A DNA stretch of 64,000 nucleotides from Aquimonas sp964586455 (lineage in GTDB: Bacteria > Pseudomonadota > Gammaproteobacteria > Xanthomonadales > Xanthomonadaceae): NCBI GenBank assembly GCA_964586455.1, contig CAZPHV010000016.1, positions 1-64,000 of the forward strand, written 5' to 3'. The notes under the pieces are model-generated. The model saw only the letters and a list, made by a program, of their open reading frames with translations, did not search any database and was not told the DNA's origin. Below, one piece after another: positions 7,794-16,261 of this stretch (positions within the stretch are counted from its first letter, which is position 1; the number at the start of each line of letters is the position of its first letter). The translations under genes were made by a program, and so were the position numbers.

Positions 7794-8945
7794 TCAACGC
7801 CGCACCCACACCCGCGGATCCAGCGGCAGGCCCTGCCGGCGCAGCTCGAAGTACAGCGCCGAGCGCCCCTGCCCGCCCGAGCTGCCGGCCTGCGCCAGCG
7901 GCTCGCCCGCCTTGACCCAGTCGCCGACCTCGCGCAACAGGCCGTCGTTGTGCGCATACAGGCTCAGGAACCCTTCGCCGTGGTCGAGGATCAGCAGCAG
8001 CCCATAGCCATTCATCCAGTCCGAGAACGCGACCCGGCCGGGCGCCACCGCACGCACGGTTTCGCCGGCAGCCGCTTCCAGCAGCCAACCCTCGCTGCGA
8101 CGTCCGTCCGGCAGTGCGCCAGCGAACGCTGTGAGCACCCGCCCCGGCACCGGTGCGGCCAGCTGGCCGCGACGCTGGGCGAAGGGCTGGGCGCCATCAA
8201 GCTGGTCAGGAATGTCGGCGAAGATGTCGCGCAGGGATTCGATCAGATCGAGCAAGGCCCGCTCATCGCGGCGCAGTTCGGCCACGCGCTGTGTCTGCGC
8301 CTTCTGCTGGCCCGCCAGCACTTCGAGCAGGGCCGCGCGATCGGCGCGCTGCGACTCCAGCGCCGCCAACGCGGACAGCTCGCGTTCGAGGGCCGTGTCC
8401 AGCTCGATGCGCTGGGCATCGACCCGCGCAGTCACGCGCGCCAGATCGGCCAGCTCATCGAGCAGGCGACGGATACGCTTGACCTGCCCGGCCTGCACGT
8501 AGCGGTGATAGGACAGCGCACGGCTGGCGTCACGCAGACGGTCCTGCGACAGCAGCAGGCGCAGCGGCGCGTGCCCGCCCTGCACGTGGGCTGCACGCAT
8601 CAGTGCGCCCAGTGCCTCGCGCTGGCGGTCGAGTCCAGCCGCGACGCTCTGACGTTCGGCTTCCAGCGCTTCGAAACGCTGGCGCTGCTCGGCCACTTCG
8701 GCTTCGAGCCCGGCCTGGATCTTCAGCTGCGCGGCGATCGCCTGGTCCACCTCGCGCACCTGCGCAGAAGCGGCATCGCGCTCGGTCGCCAGCCTCGCCT
8801 GCACCTGCGCGACCTCGCGCAGCTCGGCGCGCACCCGCTCCAGCCGCGTCTGCGCCGCGCGCTCGGCGTCCGGGTCCGCGGGCTGGGCCGCGATCGAGCA
8901 GGCTGCGAGCAGGGCCAGCGCACAGGCCGTGAGGCGACGAATCAC
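7794..8945 (-). CDS. envC: Murein hydrolase activator EnvC (M23/LytM)
   Basis: Periplasmic coiled-coil protein that activates amidases during daughter-cell separation. It has 383 residues. A signal peptide (LTACALALLAACSIAAQ) precedes about 220 residues of heptad-rich coiled coil, then a LytM domain (PVPGRVLTAF, APGRVAFSDWMNGYGLLLILDHG, SLYAHND). As in EnvC, the zinc-binding residues of active M23 peptidases are incomplete: GRVAFSDWMNG replaces the first His/Asp set, so it is an activator rather than an enzyme. It starts with GTG at 8945, overlapping the gpmI stop in a GTGA junction, which indicates translational coupling. Confidence 0.93.
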   Translation of the reverse strand: MIRRLTACALALLAACSIAAQPADPDAERAAQTRLERVRAELREVAQVQARLATERDAASAQVREVDQAIAAQLKIQAGLEAEVAEQRQRFEALEAERQSVAAGLDRQREALGALMRAAHVQGGHAPLRLLLSQDRLRDASRALSYHRYVQAGQVKRIRRLLDELADLARVTARVDAQRIELDTALERELSALAALESQRADRAALLEVLAGQQKAQTQRVAELRRDERALLDLIESLRDIFADIPDQLDGAQPFAQRRGQLAAPVPGRVLTAFAGALPDGRRSEGWLLEAAAGETVRAVAPGRVAFSDWMNGYGLLLILDHGEGFLSLYAHNDGLLREVGDWVKAGEPLAQAGSSGGQGRSALYFELRRQGLPLDPRVWVRR

Positions 8946-10507
8946 ACGAACTCGACCAGCGGGGTTCCGGTCATCTCGGCCGGCTTGGGCAGGCCGAGCA
9001 GGTGCAGCAGAGTCGGGGCGACATCGCGCAGGCTGCCACCGGATTTGAGGTTCGCGGGCCGGCCCAGATACACCAGCGGCACCGGGCCGAGGGTGTGCGC
9101 GGTGTGCGGCTGACCAGTCTCGGCGTCGCGCATCTTCTCCAGATTGCCGTGGTCGGCGGTGAGGATCAGCTCGCCGCCGACTTCGCGCATCGCCGCGACG
9201 ATTTCGCCGATCGCGACATCGACCGCTTCCACCGCCTGGATGGCTGCCGCCAGCATGCCGGTGTGGCCCACCATGTCGGGGTTGGCGATGTTGCAGACGA
9301 TGACGTCGTGCCGCTGCGCGCGGATGTCTTCAACCAAGGCAGCGGTGACCTCGGGGCAGCTCATCTCCGGCTTCAGGTCGTAGGTCGCGACCTTCGGCGA
9401 CGGAATCAGGATGCGCGACTCACCGGGCTGCTGCGCTTCCACACCGCCGCTGAAGAAGAAGGTGACGTGGGCGTACTTTTCGGTCTCGGCGATGCGCAGC
9501 TGGGTCAACCCGTGTGCCGCCAGCACCTGTGGCAGAGTGTTGTGCAGGGTCTCGGGCGGATACGCCAGCGGCGCGGGCAGCGTGGCGTCGTACTCGGTGA
9601 GACAGACGAAGCGGGCGAGCTGCGGTCGACGGGCGTCGAAGCCATCGAAATCGGGTTGGACAAACGCGGCAGTCAGCTCGCGGGCGCGGTCGGCGCGGAA
9701 GTTCATGAACACCACGGCGTCGCCGTCGGCCATCGGCTGCGCGCCTTCGATCACCGTCGGCAGCACGAACTCGTCATTCTCATCACGGGCGTAGGCGGCA
9801 TCCAGCGCGGCCGCCGCCGAACCCGCGTGCTGTGGCGACTGCGCGTCTGCGATCGCCGCGTAGGCGAGCTCGACCCGCTCCCAGCGCTGATCGCGATCCA
9901 TCGCGTAGTAGCGGCCGCTGACCGAGCCGATCTGATAGCCGAGCTCGGCGCAGCGCGCCTGCAGACGCATCAGGCTGGGCCGCGCCGATCGTGGCGGTGT
10001 ATCGCGACCGTCGAGGAAGGCATGCACCACCAGCTTCGCCACGCCCTGCCGGTGGGCGAGGTCGAGAAAGGCGTGGATGTGGTCTTCGTGGCTGTGCACC
10101 CCGCCCGGCGAGAGCAGGCCGAACACATGCAGGCGGCCGCCAGTGGCCTTGACCGCGGCGCAGGCGGCGCCGAGTTCGGCGTTGTCGAAGAACTCGCCGG
10201 TTTCAATCGCGTGGTCGATCCGGGTCAGGTCCTGGTAAACGACACGACCCGCGCCGAGATTCATGTGGCCGACTTCGGAATTCCCCATCTGCCCATCCGG
10301 CAGGCCGACATGTTTGCCCGAGGTTTCGATCAGGGTGTGCGGGCACTCGCTCAACAGACGGCGCCAGTTGGGCGCCTGCGCCTGCGCGATGGCGTTGTCC
10401 TCGCGCTCTTCACGATGGCCCCAGCCATCCAGAATCAGCAGCATGACGGGCTTGGGTCGGGACACGGGCGGGCTCCGGATGGCAGACAGGGCCTGCATTC
10501 TAGCCAC
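8942..10507 (-). CDS. gpmI: 2,3-bisphosphoglycerate-independent phosphoglycerate mutase
   Basis: Cytosolic Mn-dependent enzyme interconverting 3- and 2-phosphoglycerate. It has about 520 residues. The alkaline-phosphatase fold metal site is in VMLLILDGWGHRE at the N-terminus, the phosphoserine nucleophile is in GQMGNSEVGHMNLGAGR, and the C-terminal metal ligands are in ILTADHGNLEKM. The start is uncertain: the frame opens with GTG at 10507, an ATG follows at 10498, and neither has a clear Shine-Dalgarno. The order gpmI-envC-ctpA is conserved in many gammaproteobacteria. Confidence 0.95.
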   Translation of the reverse strand: MARMQALSAIRSPPVSRPKPVMLLILDGWGHREEREDNAIAQAQAPNWRRLLSECPHTLIETSGKHVGLPDGQMGNSEVGHMNLGAGRVVYQDLTRIDHAIETGEFFDNAELGAACAAVKATGGRLHVFGLLSPGGVHSHEDHIHAFLDLAHRQGVAKLVVHAFLDGRDTPPRSARPSLMRLQARCAELGYQIGSVSGRYYAMDRDQRWERVELAYAAIADAQSPQHAGSAAAALDAAYARDENDEFVLPTVIEGAQPMADGDAVVFMNFRADRARELTAAFVQPDFDGFDARRPQLARFVCLTEYDATLPAPLAYPPETLHNTLPQVLAAHGLTQLRIAETEKYAHVTFFFSGGVEAQQPGESRILIPSPKVATYDLKPEMSCPEVTAALVEDIRAQRHDVIVCNIANPDMVGHTGMLAAAIQAVEAVDVAIGEIVAAMREVGGELILTADHGNLEKMRDAETGQPHTAHTLGPVPLVYLGRPANLKSGGSLRDVAPTLLHLLGLPKPAEMTGTPLVEFV

Positions 10508-10610
10508 GACCAGGGAATGCCATCGGTGCGGTAAACCTTTTCGGGCGCATTCGGCATCCGCTGTCCTGCCGCCACCGCAGAGCGTGGCTCAACCCGCAGG
10601 GAGCAGCACC

Positions 10611-11273
10611 ATGCGTCAGTCGATTCTTCCCCTCGTCCTTCTGATGGCCTTCGCCGGTACCGCAGTCGCCGAACGCCTGCCCAGCATCGACAAGGTCAAC
10701 GGCTCCATCCGCACCGAGGAAGGCCGTGCCTACGACAGTCTGGAAACCGTCAACGGCAGCATCCAGCTCGCCGCCCGGGTAAGCGCCGACAGCGTCGAGA
10801 CGGTCAACGGCAGCATCACCCTCAACGAAGCCGCCAGCGCCGAGCGGGTCGAAACCGTCAACGGTTCGATCACCCTCGGTGACTCCGCCCAGGTCGGCGG
10901 CGCGGAGACCGTCAACGGCAGCATCCGGCTTGAGCGAGGTGCAGCAGTCCGCGGCGATGTCGAGACCGTCAACGGCGGCATTCGCCTGCAGGCCGCCTCG
11001 ATCGGTGGCGATCTGGAAACCGTCAACGGCGATATCACCCTGCTCGACGGCAGCCGCATCGCCGGCGGCATCACGGTCGAGAAGCCGAACAGCGGCTGGT
11101 TCAACTGGAGCGGGAATTCGCGGGTGCCGAAGATCGTGATCGGGCCGAATTCCGAGGTGGCCGGGCCGATGGTGTTCAAGCGCGAGGTCGAACTGTTCGT
11201 ACACGACACCGCGCGCATCGGCCGCGTCGAGGGCGCCGAGGCCAAGCGCTACAGCGGCGATTCGATTCCCTGA
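10611..11273 (+). CDS. Exported beta-solenoid protein with seven 18-residue VNGSI repeats
   Basis: Protein of 220 residues starting at ATG 10611 with AGGGAG upstream. A signal peptide (SILPLVLLMAFAGTAVAE) is followed by seven tandem units, each starting VNGSI/VNGGI/VNGDI and ending in ET, 18 residues long with one of 19 (about residues 28-155). This period fits one turn of a right-handed beta-helix. The C-terminal 65 residues (GWFNWSGNSRVPKIVIGPNSEVAG...) look like a cap with more short solenoid turns. It resembles DUF4097 or bactofilin-like polymer-forming proteins in repeat logic, but I cannot assign a family. It stands alone between gpmI and tag. Confidence 0.85.
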   Translation: MRQSILPLVLLMAFAGTAVAERLPSIDKVNGSIRTEEGRAYDSLETVNGSIQLAARVSADSVETVNGSITLNEAASAERVETVNGSITLGDSAQVGGAETVNGSIRLERGAAVRGDVETVNGGIRLQAASIGGDLETVNGDITLLDGSRIAGGITVEKPNSGWFNWSGNSRVPKIVIGPNSEVAGPMVFKREVELFVHDTARIGRVEGAEAKRYSGDSIP

Positions 11274-11305
11274 TCTGAGCTCGGGCCAAGGACGGCCCCT
11301 GCAGT

Positions 11306-11902
11306 TCAGCGGAAGGCGCAGCCTTCCACGTGGTCGTTGACCAGCCCCATCGCCTGCATGAAGGCATAGCAGGTGGTGGGGCCGACGAACTTGAATCCGC
11401 GCTTCAAGAGATCCTTCGACAGCGCTTTCGAGCTGGGCGTCTGCGCCATCGCGCGCAGGCTGTCCCAGTCGAAGCGCGCCGGGCGCTCGGACGCCTGCGG
11501 CTGGAAGCGCCAGACGTAGTCGCTGAAGCTTCCGAACTCGTGCTGGATCTCCAGCACCCGTTTCGCATTGTTGATCGTGGCCTCGATCTTGCCGCGATGG
11601 CGAACGATGCCGGCATCGCCGAGCAGACGCGCCACATCGGCCGCGTCGAAAGCAGCGACCCGCTGAGGCTCGAAGCCGGCAAAGGCGGCGCGAAAGTTCT
11701 CGCGCTTGCGCAGGATGGTCAGCCAGCTCAGGCCGGACTGGAAGCCCTCAAGACAGAGCTTCTCGAACAGGCGCACGTCCTCGCGCACGGGTCGACCCCA
11801 CTCGTGGTCGTGGTAGTGCGCGTAGTCGGAAAGGTTTTGCTGCCAGCCGCAGCGGACGACGCCGTCCTCGCCGCGCAGCAGGCCTGCAGGCAGATCGCTC
11901 AT
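11306..11902 (-). CDS. tag: DNA-3-methyladenine glycosylase I
   Basis: Base-excision repair glycosylase removing 3-methyladenine. It has 198 residues. Family signatures are CGWQQNLSDYAHYHDHEWGRPVREDVRLFEKLCLEGFQ split over residues 18-52, the catalytic Glu region and SWLTILRKRENFR. Zinc-site residues include Cys18 and His35, and the C-terminal TTCYAFMQAMGLVNDH segment. The start MSDLPAGLL at 11902 overlaps the pgpA stop as ATGA, so the two are translationally coupled. Confidence 0.94.
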   Translation of the reverse strand: MSDLPAGLLRGEDGVVRCGWQQNLSDYAHYHDHEWGRPVREDVRLFEKLCLEGFQSGLSWLTILRKRENFRAAFAGFEPQRVAAFDAADVARLLGDAGIVRHRGKIEATINNAKRVLEIQHEFGSFSDYVWRFQPQASERPARFDWDSLRAMAQTPSSKALSKDLLKRGFKFVGPTTCYAFMQAMGLVNDHVEGCAFR

Positions 11903-12402
11903 GGGCTGAACACTCCAAAGTGCGCGTTGAGCAGAACCAGCGCCTGCAGCGCAAGAAAGGCGTACACGCCCGCCAGCAGGTCGTCGAACATCGCGCCGAA
12001 GCCCCCGTGCAGTTCGCGATCGGCCCAGCGCACTGGCCAGGGCTTCCAGACGTCGAACACCCGGAACAGCACGAAGCCGAGCAGCACCCAGACGCCCCCC
12101 ACGGGTGCGAGAAACAGGGCGACCCATTGGCCGACCCATTCGTCGGCGACCACCACGCTCGGATCATCGGTCTGGATGCTGCGGATCACCCACTCCGCCG
12201 CCCACACCGAGAGTGCGAAGAATGCACCGACCACCGCCAGGTACTGCCAGGCCGGCAGTTCGCGCAGCCACAGCCAAGGGATCAAGGCGACCGCGCTGCC
12301 GACCGTGCCGGGCGCGATTGGCGCGTAGCCGGAGCCGAAACCGCTGGCGAGCCAGCCCAGAGGATGCTTCAACAGACGCAGAGGGGGACGATTGCGCTTC
12401 AT
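11899..12402 (-). CDS. pgpA: Phosphatidylglycerophosphatase A
   Basis: Inner-membrane phosphatase making phosphatidylglycerol from its phosphate. It has 167 residues with about four membrane segments. The family motif is clear: FRVFDVWKPWPVRWADR followed by GGFGAMFDDLLAGVYA, with the catalytic acidic pair DD. Near the N-terminus GSGYAPIAPGTVGS is also typical. The start at 12402 (MKRNRPPLRLL) is preferred over longer in-frame versions that would read through the metK terminator. It ends in an ATGA overlap with tag. Confidence 0.94.
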   Translation of the reverse strand: MKRNRPPLRLLKHPLGWLASGFGSGYAPIAPGTVGSAVALIPWLWLRELPAWQYLAVVGAFFALSVWAAEWVIRSIQTDDPSVVVADEWVGQWVALFLAPVGGVWVLLGFVLFRVFDVWKPWPVRWADRELHGGFGAMFDDLLAGVYAFLALQALVLLNAHFGVFSP

Positions 12403-12537
12403 GCGCGGAAGTATGCCTTTCGTCGATGGGCTCGGACTGACGCAGCGGCTTCGCAGCTGGCAGACGCGGGTTGCGAGCCGGGACCACGCGCTGAGCCCGT
12501 GCCGCGCACCACGGTTGCTCGACGCCGTCCCTTTCGC

Positions 12538-12577
12538 GCAATGCAAAGAGGCGCCCGAAGGCGCCTCTTTGCATTGC
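12538..12577 (-). terminator. 18-bp stem-loop terminator after metK
   Basis: A perfect 18-bp stem (arm GCAATGCAAAGAGGCGCC at 12538-12555, complement at 12560-12577) with a CGAA tetraloop, 19 bp after the metK stop. The T-run is poor, but the stem is very stable. Confidence 0.8.
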
Positions 12578-12596
12578 ATCGACAGTACGCAGTGGC

Positions 12597-13802
12597 TTAC
12601 TTCAGCCCCGAGTCCGCCCGCAGCGCGTCGGCGCGATCGGTCTTCTCCCACGAGAACGCCGTGGCCTTGACCGTCTCGCCGGCTGCATCGACGTAGCTGA
12701 CCTCGTGCGGCTTGCGGCCGAAGTGGCCGTAGGCGGCCGTCTGCTGATAGACCGGGTGCACCAGGTCCAGCATCTGCAGGATGCCGTAAGGGCGCAGGTC
12801 GAAATGGCGGCGGATCAGCTTCTCGATCTTGTCGTCAGCGATCTTGCCGGTGCCGAAGGTGGTGACCGAAATCGAGGTCGGCTCGGCGACGCCGATGGCG
12901 TAGCTCACCTGCACCTCGCAGCGGTCAGCCAAGCCCGCCGCGACGATGTTCTTGGCGACGTAGCGCGCGGCATACGCGGCCGAACGATCGACCTTGGACG
13001 GATCCTTGCCCGAGAACGCACCGCCACCGTGGCGAGCCCAGCCGCCGTAGGTGTCAACGATGATCTTGCGGCCGGTCAAGCCACAGTCGCCCACCGGGCC
13101 GCCGATCACGAACTTGCCGGTCGGGTTGATGTGGAACTTGGTGCCGCGGTGCAGCAGCTTCTCGGGCAGCACCGGCTTGATGATGTGCTCGCGCACGGCC
13201 TCGATCAGGTCCTTCTGCTTGATGCTCGGATCGTGCTGGGTGGACAGCACCACCGCATCGATGGCGACCGCCTTGTTGCCTTCATAGCGCAGGGTGACCT
13301 GGCTCTTGGCGTCCGGACGCAGCCAGCCGAGCTTGCCCTTCTTGCGCACCTTGGCCTGCTGCTCGACCAGACGGTGCGAGTAGTGGATGGCCGCCGGCAT
13401 GAACTCGCGGGTCTCGTTGGTGGCATAGCCGAACATCAGACCCTGGTCGCCGGCACCCTGCTCTTCCGGCTTCTTGCGGTCGACGCCTTGATTGATGTCG
13501 GGCGACTGCTTGCCGATCAGGTTCAGCACGCCGCAGGTGGCGCCGTCGAAGCCGACTTCGCTGCTGTTGTAGCCGATGTCCACGATGACCTTGCGGGTCA
13601 GCGCTTCGAGGTCGATCCAGGCTTCGGTGGTGATCTCGCCGGCGACGATGGCGACGCCCGTCTTGACCATGGTCTCGCAGGCCACGCGGGCGCGCTTGTC
13701 CTTGGCGAGGATCGCGTCCAGCACGGCGTCGGAGATCTGGTCGGCGACCTTGTCCGGATGGCCTTCGGACACCGACTCGGAGGTGAAGAGGTAGCTGCTC
13801 AT
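12597..13802 (-). CDS. metK: S-adenosylmethionine synthetase
   Basis: Makes S-adenosylmethionine from methionine and ATP. It has 401 residues, full length. Motifs: FTSESVSEGHPDKVADQISD at the N-terminus, GAGDQGLMFGYA and the P-loop-like GGGAFSGKDPSKVDRSAAY. The start at 13802 (MSSYLFTSE) has AAGGA ten bases upstream. It appears monocistronic: a strong hairpin follows, and the upstream corA ends 120 bp away. The leader contains GGATGGATGGATGG, a short tandem repeat, but I could not fold a recognised SAM riboswitch there. Confidence 0.97.
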   Translation of the reverse strand: MSSYLFTSESVSEGHPDKVADQISDAVLDAILAKDKRARVACETMVKTGVAIVAGEITTEAWIDLEALTRKVIVDIGYNSSEVGFDGATCGVLNLIGKQSPDINQGVDRKKPEEQGAGDQGLMFGYATNETREFMPAAIHYSHRLVEQQAKVRKKGKLGWLRPDAKSQVTLRYEGNKAVAIDAVVLSTQHDPSIKQKDLIEAVREHIIKPVLPEKLLHRGTKFHINPTGKFVIGGPVGDCGLTGRKIIVDTYGGWARHGGGAFSGKDPSKVDRSAAYAARYVAKNIVAAGLADRCEVQVSYAIGVAEPTSISVTTFGTGKIADDKIEKLIRRHFDLRPYGILQMLDLVHPVYQQTAAYGHFGRKPHEVSYVDAAGETVKATAFSWEKTDRADALRADSGLK

Positions 13803-13922
13803 CGGCGCTCTATCCTTGTATACGGATGGATGGATGGAAGGTTGAAGCGGGCGCGCATCATACACGCCGCTCCGGGAGAATGCATGGCAGCCGTTGTCAA
13901 GCCTTCAGGCGCGGAAAACTGA

Positions 13923-14888
13923 CTACAGCCATCGGACTTTCTTCAGCTTGCGATACAGCAACAGCACCACGCCGAGCGTCACTACCAGCACGCCGGGATA
14001 CCCGAAGCGCGTTTCAAGCTCCGGCATCCGCTCGAAGTTCATGCCATACCACCCGGTGACCAGGGTCGGCACCGCGAGCAAGGCGGCCCAGCCGGCCAGA
14101 CGTTTGACGACTTCACCCTGCGCCACCGTGACCAGGGCGAGGTTGACCGACATCGCGGCGGTGAGCATCTCGCGCAGGGTATCGGTGGATTCGTTGATGC
14201 GCACCGCATGGTCGAGCACGTCGCGGAAATAGACGCGGGTTTCTGGGTGGATCAGGTTCGGGTACAGCCGCACCAGCGGTGCCAGCACATCCTGCAGAGG
14301 CGCGACCGCCAGCCGCAACCGGGTCAGCTCACGCTTCAGCTGATATAGACGTTCGATGGTGCCGCGGCGGAGATCCACGTTGAAGATGTCGCGTTCCAGA
14401 ACATCCAGGGCCTCGCGGAACCCGTCGACGATCGGGAAGTAGTTGTCGACGATCTGATCGAGCACGGCGTAGAGGCCAAAGCTCGGCCCGGCTGCCAGAT
14501 ACTCCGGATCGCGTTCGCAGCGCGCCCGCGCAGGCTCATAGGAGATCGAACTGCCGTGGCGAACGGTGACCAGAAAGCGCTCGCCAAGGAACAGATGGGT
14601 TTCGCCGAACTGCACACGTTCGCCAAGCATCTGCACCGTGTGCACGGCGATGAACAGGGTGTTGTCGTAGAGCTCGACCTTGGGCCGCTGGTGCGCCTTG
14701 TGCGAGTCCTCGATCGCCAGCTCATGCAGGCTGAACTCCTCCTGCAGTTTCAGCATCAGGTCGGGATCGGGCGCGGTCAGCCCAACCCAGATGAAGCCCT
14801 CACCCGAGGCCAGTACATCGGAGACACGTTCGAAATCCAGCGCTTCGCGGCGACCGTCGGCGTGGTAGTGGATGCAGTTGACGATCAT
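13923..14888 (-). CDS. corA: CorA-family magnesium/divalent cation transporter
   Basis: Inner-membrane divalent cation channel of 321 residues. A large cytoplasmic N-terminal funnel domain is followed by two C-terminal membrane helices. The selectivity signature GMN is present in WYGMNFERMPEL, and the basic tail (YRKLKKVRWL) is typical. It may carry Mg2+, Co2+ or Zn2+; the ion cannot be told apart from sequence. Its ATG overlaps the folC stop (ATGA at 14885-14888), so it is coupled to folC. Confidence 0.93.
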   Translation of the reverse strand: MIVNCIHYHADGRREALDFERVSDVLASGEGFIWVGLTAPDPDLMLKLQEEFSLHELAIEDSHKAHQRPKVELYDNTLFIAVHTVQMLGERVQFGETHLFLGERFLVTVRHGSSISYEPARARCERDPEYLAAGPSFGLYAVLDQIVDNYFPIVDGFREALDVLERDIFNVDLRRGTIERLYQLKRELTRLRLAVAPLQDVLAPLVRLYPNLIHPETRVYFRDVLDHAVRINESTDTLREMLTAAMSVNLALVTVAQGEVVKRLAGWAALLAVPTLVTGWYGMNFERMPELETRFGYPGVLVVTLGVVLLLYRKLKKVRWL

Positions 14889-16141
14889 GCGTCGAGGATA
14901 CCGTCTGCGCGCAGCGCCGCCAGCGCCTCGGCGATCATATGGAAGGAGCCGAACACCAGCACGCGCTGATCCGGTTCGGCATCGGCGCGAGCAGCCCGCA
15001 GCGCATCGGCCACTGCGACATGGCAGAACAGGGGTGCGGCGGGCATTACGGAGCGAACGCGCGCCGCCAGCGCCTCACCGCTCTGGCTGCGGCCCGCGAC
15101 CTCCAGCCCGGCCACATGCCAGCGCTGCACGCTCGCGCTCAGCGATAGCACGATGCCTTCGATGTCCTTGTCCGCCAGCGCCGCGAACACGGCCTGCGTC
15201 GGCTTCGGATTGCCTGCAAGCCAGGCCTGCAGCTGCCGCGCGGCCTGCGGGTTGTGGCCGACGTCGAGCACGATCTCGGGCTCGCCTTCAATGCGCTGCA
15301 GGCGTGCGCGCGGCGCAGCGCTGGCGATGCCGGCAGCGATCGCGGCGTCCGGCACGCCGAGCAGGCGCAGCGCACGTGCGGCCAACGCGGCGTTGTCGAG
15401 CTGGGCCGGCGCCGTCAGCCGTGGGCGCGGCAGGCGCAGCGCGCCTGCCGCATCGTGATAGTCGAGACCCTCACCTGCGTCCTGCAGATCGAAGTCGAGG
15501 CCGCGGCGCTCGATTCGAGCGCCAATGCGCTGCGCCTCTTCCAGCACGCTGTCCGGCGGCGCACGCTCGCCGATCAGAGCCGGTCGATCGGCGCGGAACA
15601 CACCGGCTTTCTCGCGTCCGATGTGCTCTCGGGTCGGGCCCAGCCAGTCCATATGATCGAGATCGACCGTCGTCAGCAGCGCGATATCGGCGTCAACCAG
15701 ATTGACCGCATCCAGGCGCCCGCCCAGGCCGACCTCAAGCACAGCGACCTCAAGTTCGGCGCGCACGAACAGCCACAGCGCCGCCAGGGTGCCGAACTCG
15801 AAGTAGGTCAGCGGCGTCGCTGCGCGTGCCGCTTCAACCGCCTCGAAGGCAGCGATCAGGTCAGCGTCTTCGACTTCGCGGCCATCGATGCGAATGCGCT
15901 CGTGGTAGCGCTCGATATGCGGCGAGGTGTAGGCGCCCACACGCAGCCCGGCGGCGCGGCAGGCAGCCTCCAGCATCGCCACGGTCGAACCCTTGCCATT
16001 GGTGCCGGCAACCGTGAGCACGCGAGCGGCCGGACGCAGTACGCCCAGCCGCTCGGCAACAGGTCGTACGCGTTCCAGGCCCAGTTCGATGTTCTTCGGG
16101 TGCAGGCGCAGCTGGTGATCCAGCCAGGCGTTGACGTCCAT
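14885..16141 (-). CDS. folC: Bifunctional dihydrofolate / folylpolyglutamate synthase
   Basis: Cytosolic Mur-ligase-family enzyme that adds glutamate to dihydropteroate and to folates. It has 418 residues. The ATP loop VAGTNGKGSTVAMLEAA is near residue 45. Further motifs are YTSPHIERYHERIRIDG, the Mg site TTVDLDHMDWLGPTREHIGREKAG and VLDVGHNPQAARQL. The start at 16141 (MDVNAWLDHQL) is preferred over a longer frame. It is followed immediately by corA with overlapping codons. Confidence 0.94.
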   Translation of the reverse strand: MDVNAWLDHQLRLHPKNIELGLERVRPVAERLGVLRPAARVLTVAGTNGKGSTVAMLEAACRAAGLRVGAYTSPHIERYHERIRIDGREVEDADLIAAFEAVEAARAATPLTYFEFGTLAALWLFVRAELEVAVLEVGLGGRLDAVNLVDADIALLTTVDLDHMDWLGPTREHIGREKAGVFRADRPALIGERAPPDSVLEEAQRIGARIERRGLDFDLQDAGEGLDYHDAAGALRLPRPRLTAPAQLDNAALAARALRLLGVPDAAIAAGIASAAPRARLQRIEGEPEIVLDVGHNPQAARQLQAWLAGNPKPTQAVFAALADKDIEGIVLSLSASVQRWHVAGLEVAGRSQSGEALAARVRSVMPAAPLFCHVAVADALRAARADAEPDQRVLVFGSFHMIAEALAALRADGILDA

Positions 16142-16211
16142 GCGGCGGCGTGTGGATGCGAAAGACTGAACGCGCAGCATAGCTGCCCACGGCGGCGACA
16201 CGCCGGGCTTC

Positions 16212-16217
16212 TATAAT
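16212..16217 (+). promoter_or_regulatory. Candidate -10 box of tdh
   Basis: A consensus TATAAT stands out in very GC-rich sequence 45 bp upstream of the tdh start. No good -35 lies 16-18 bp before it (ACGGCG at 16189), so confidence is limited. Confidence 0.45.
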
Positions 16218-16261
16218 CCGCCGCCTGCGCAGCACTGCCTGCCACCCCCGAGGATGCCCCG

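Noticed and set aside
13803..13922. Possible SAM riboswitch or promoter upstream of metK
   Set aside because: I could not fold a known SAM riboswitch. TTGACA (13895-13900) and TATGAT (13857-13862) on the minus strand are 32 bp apart, too far for one promoter.
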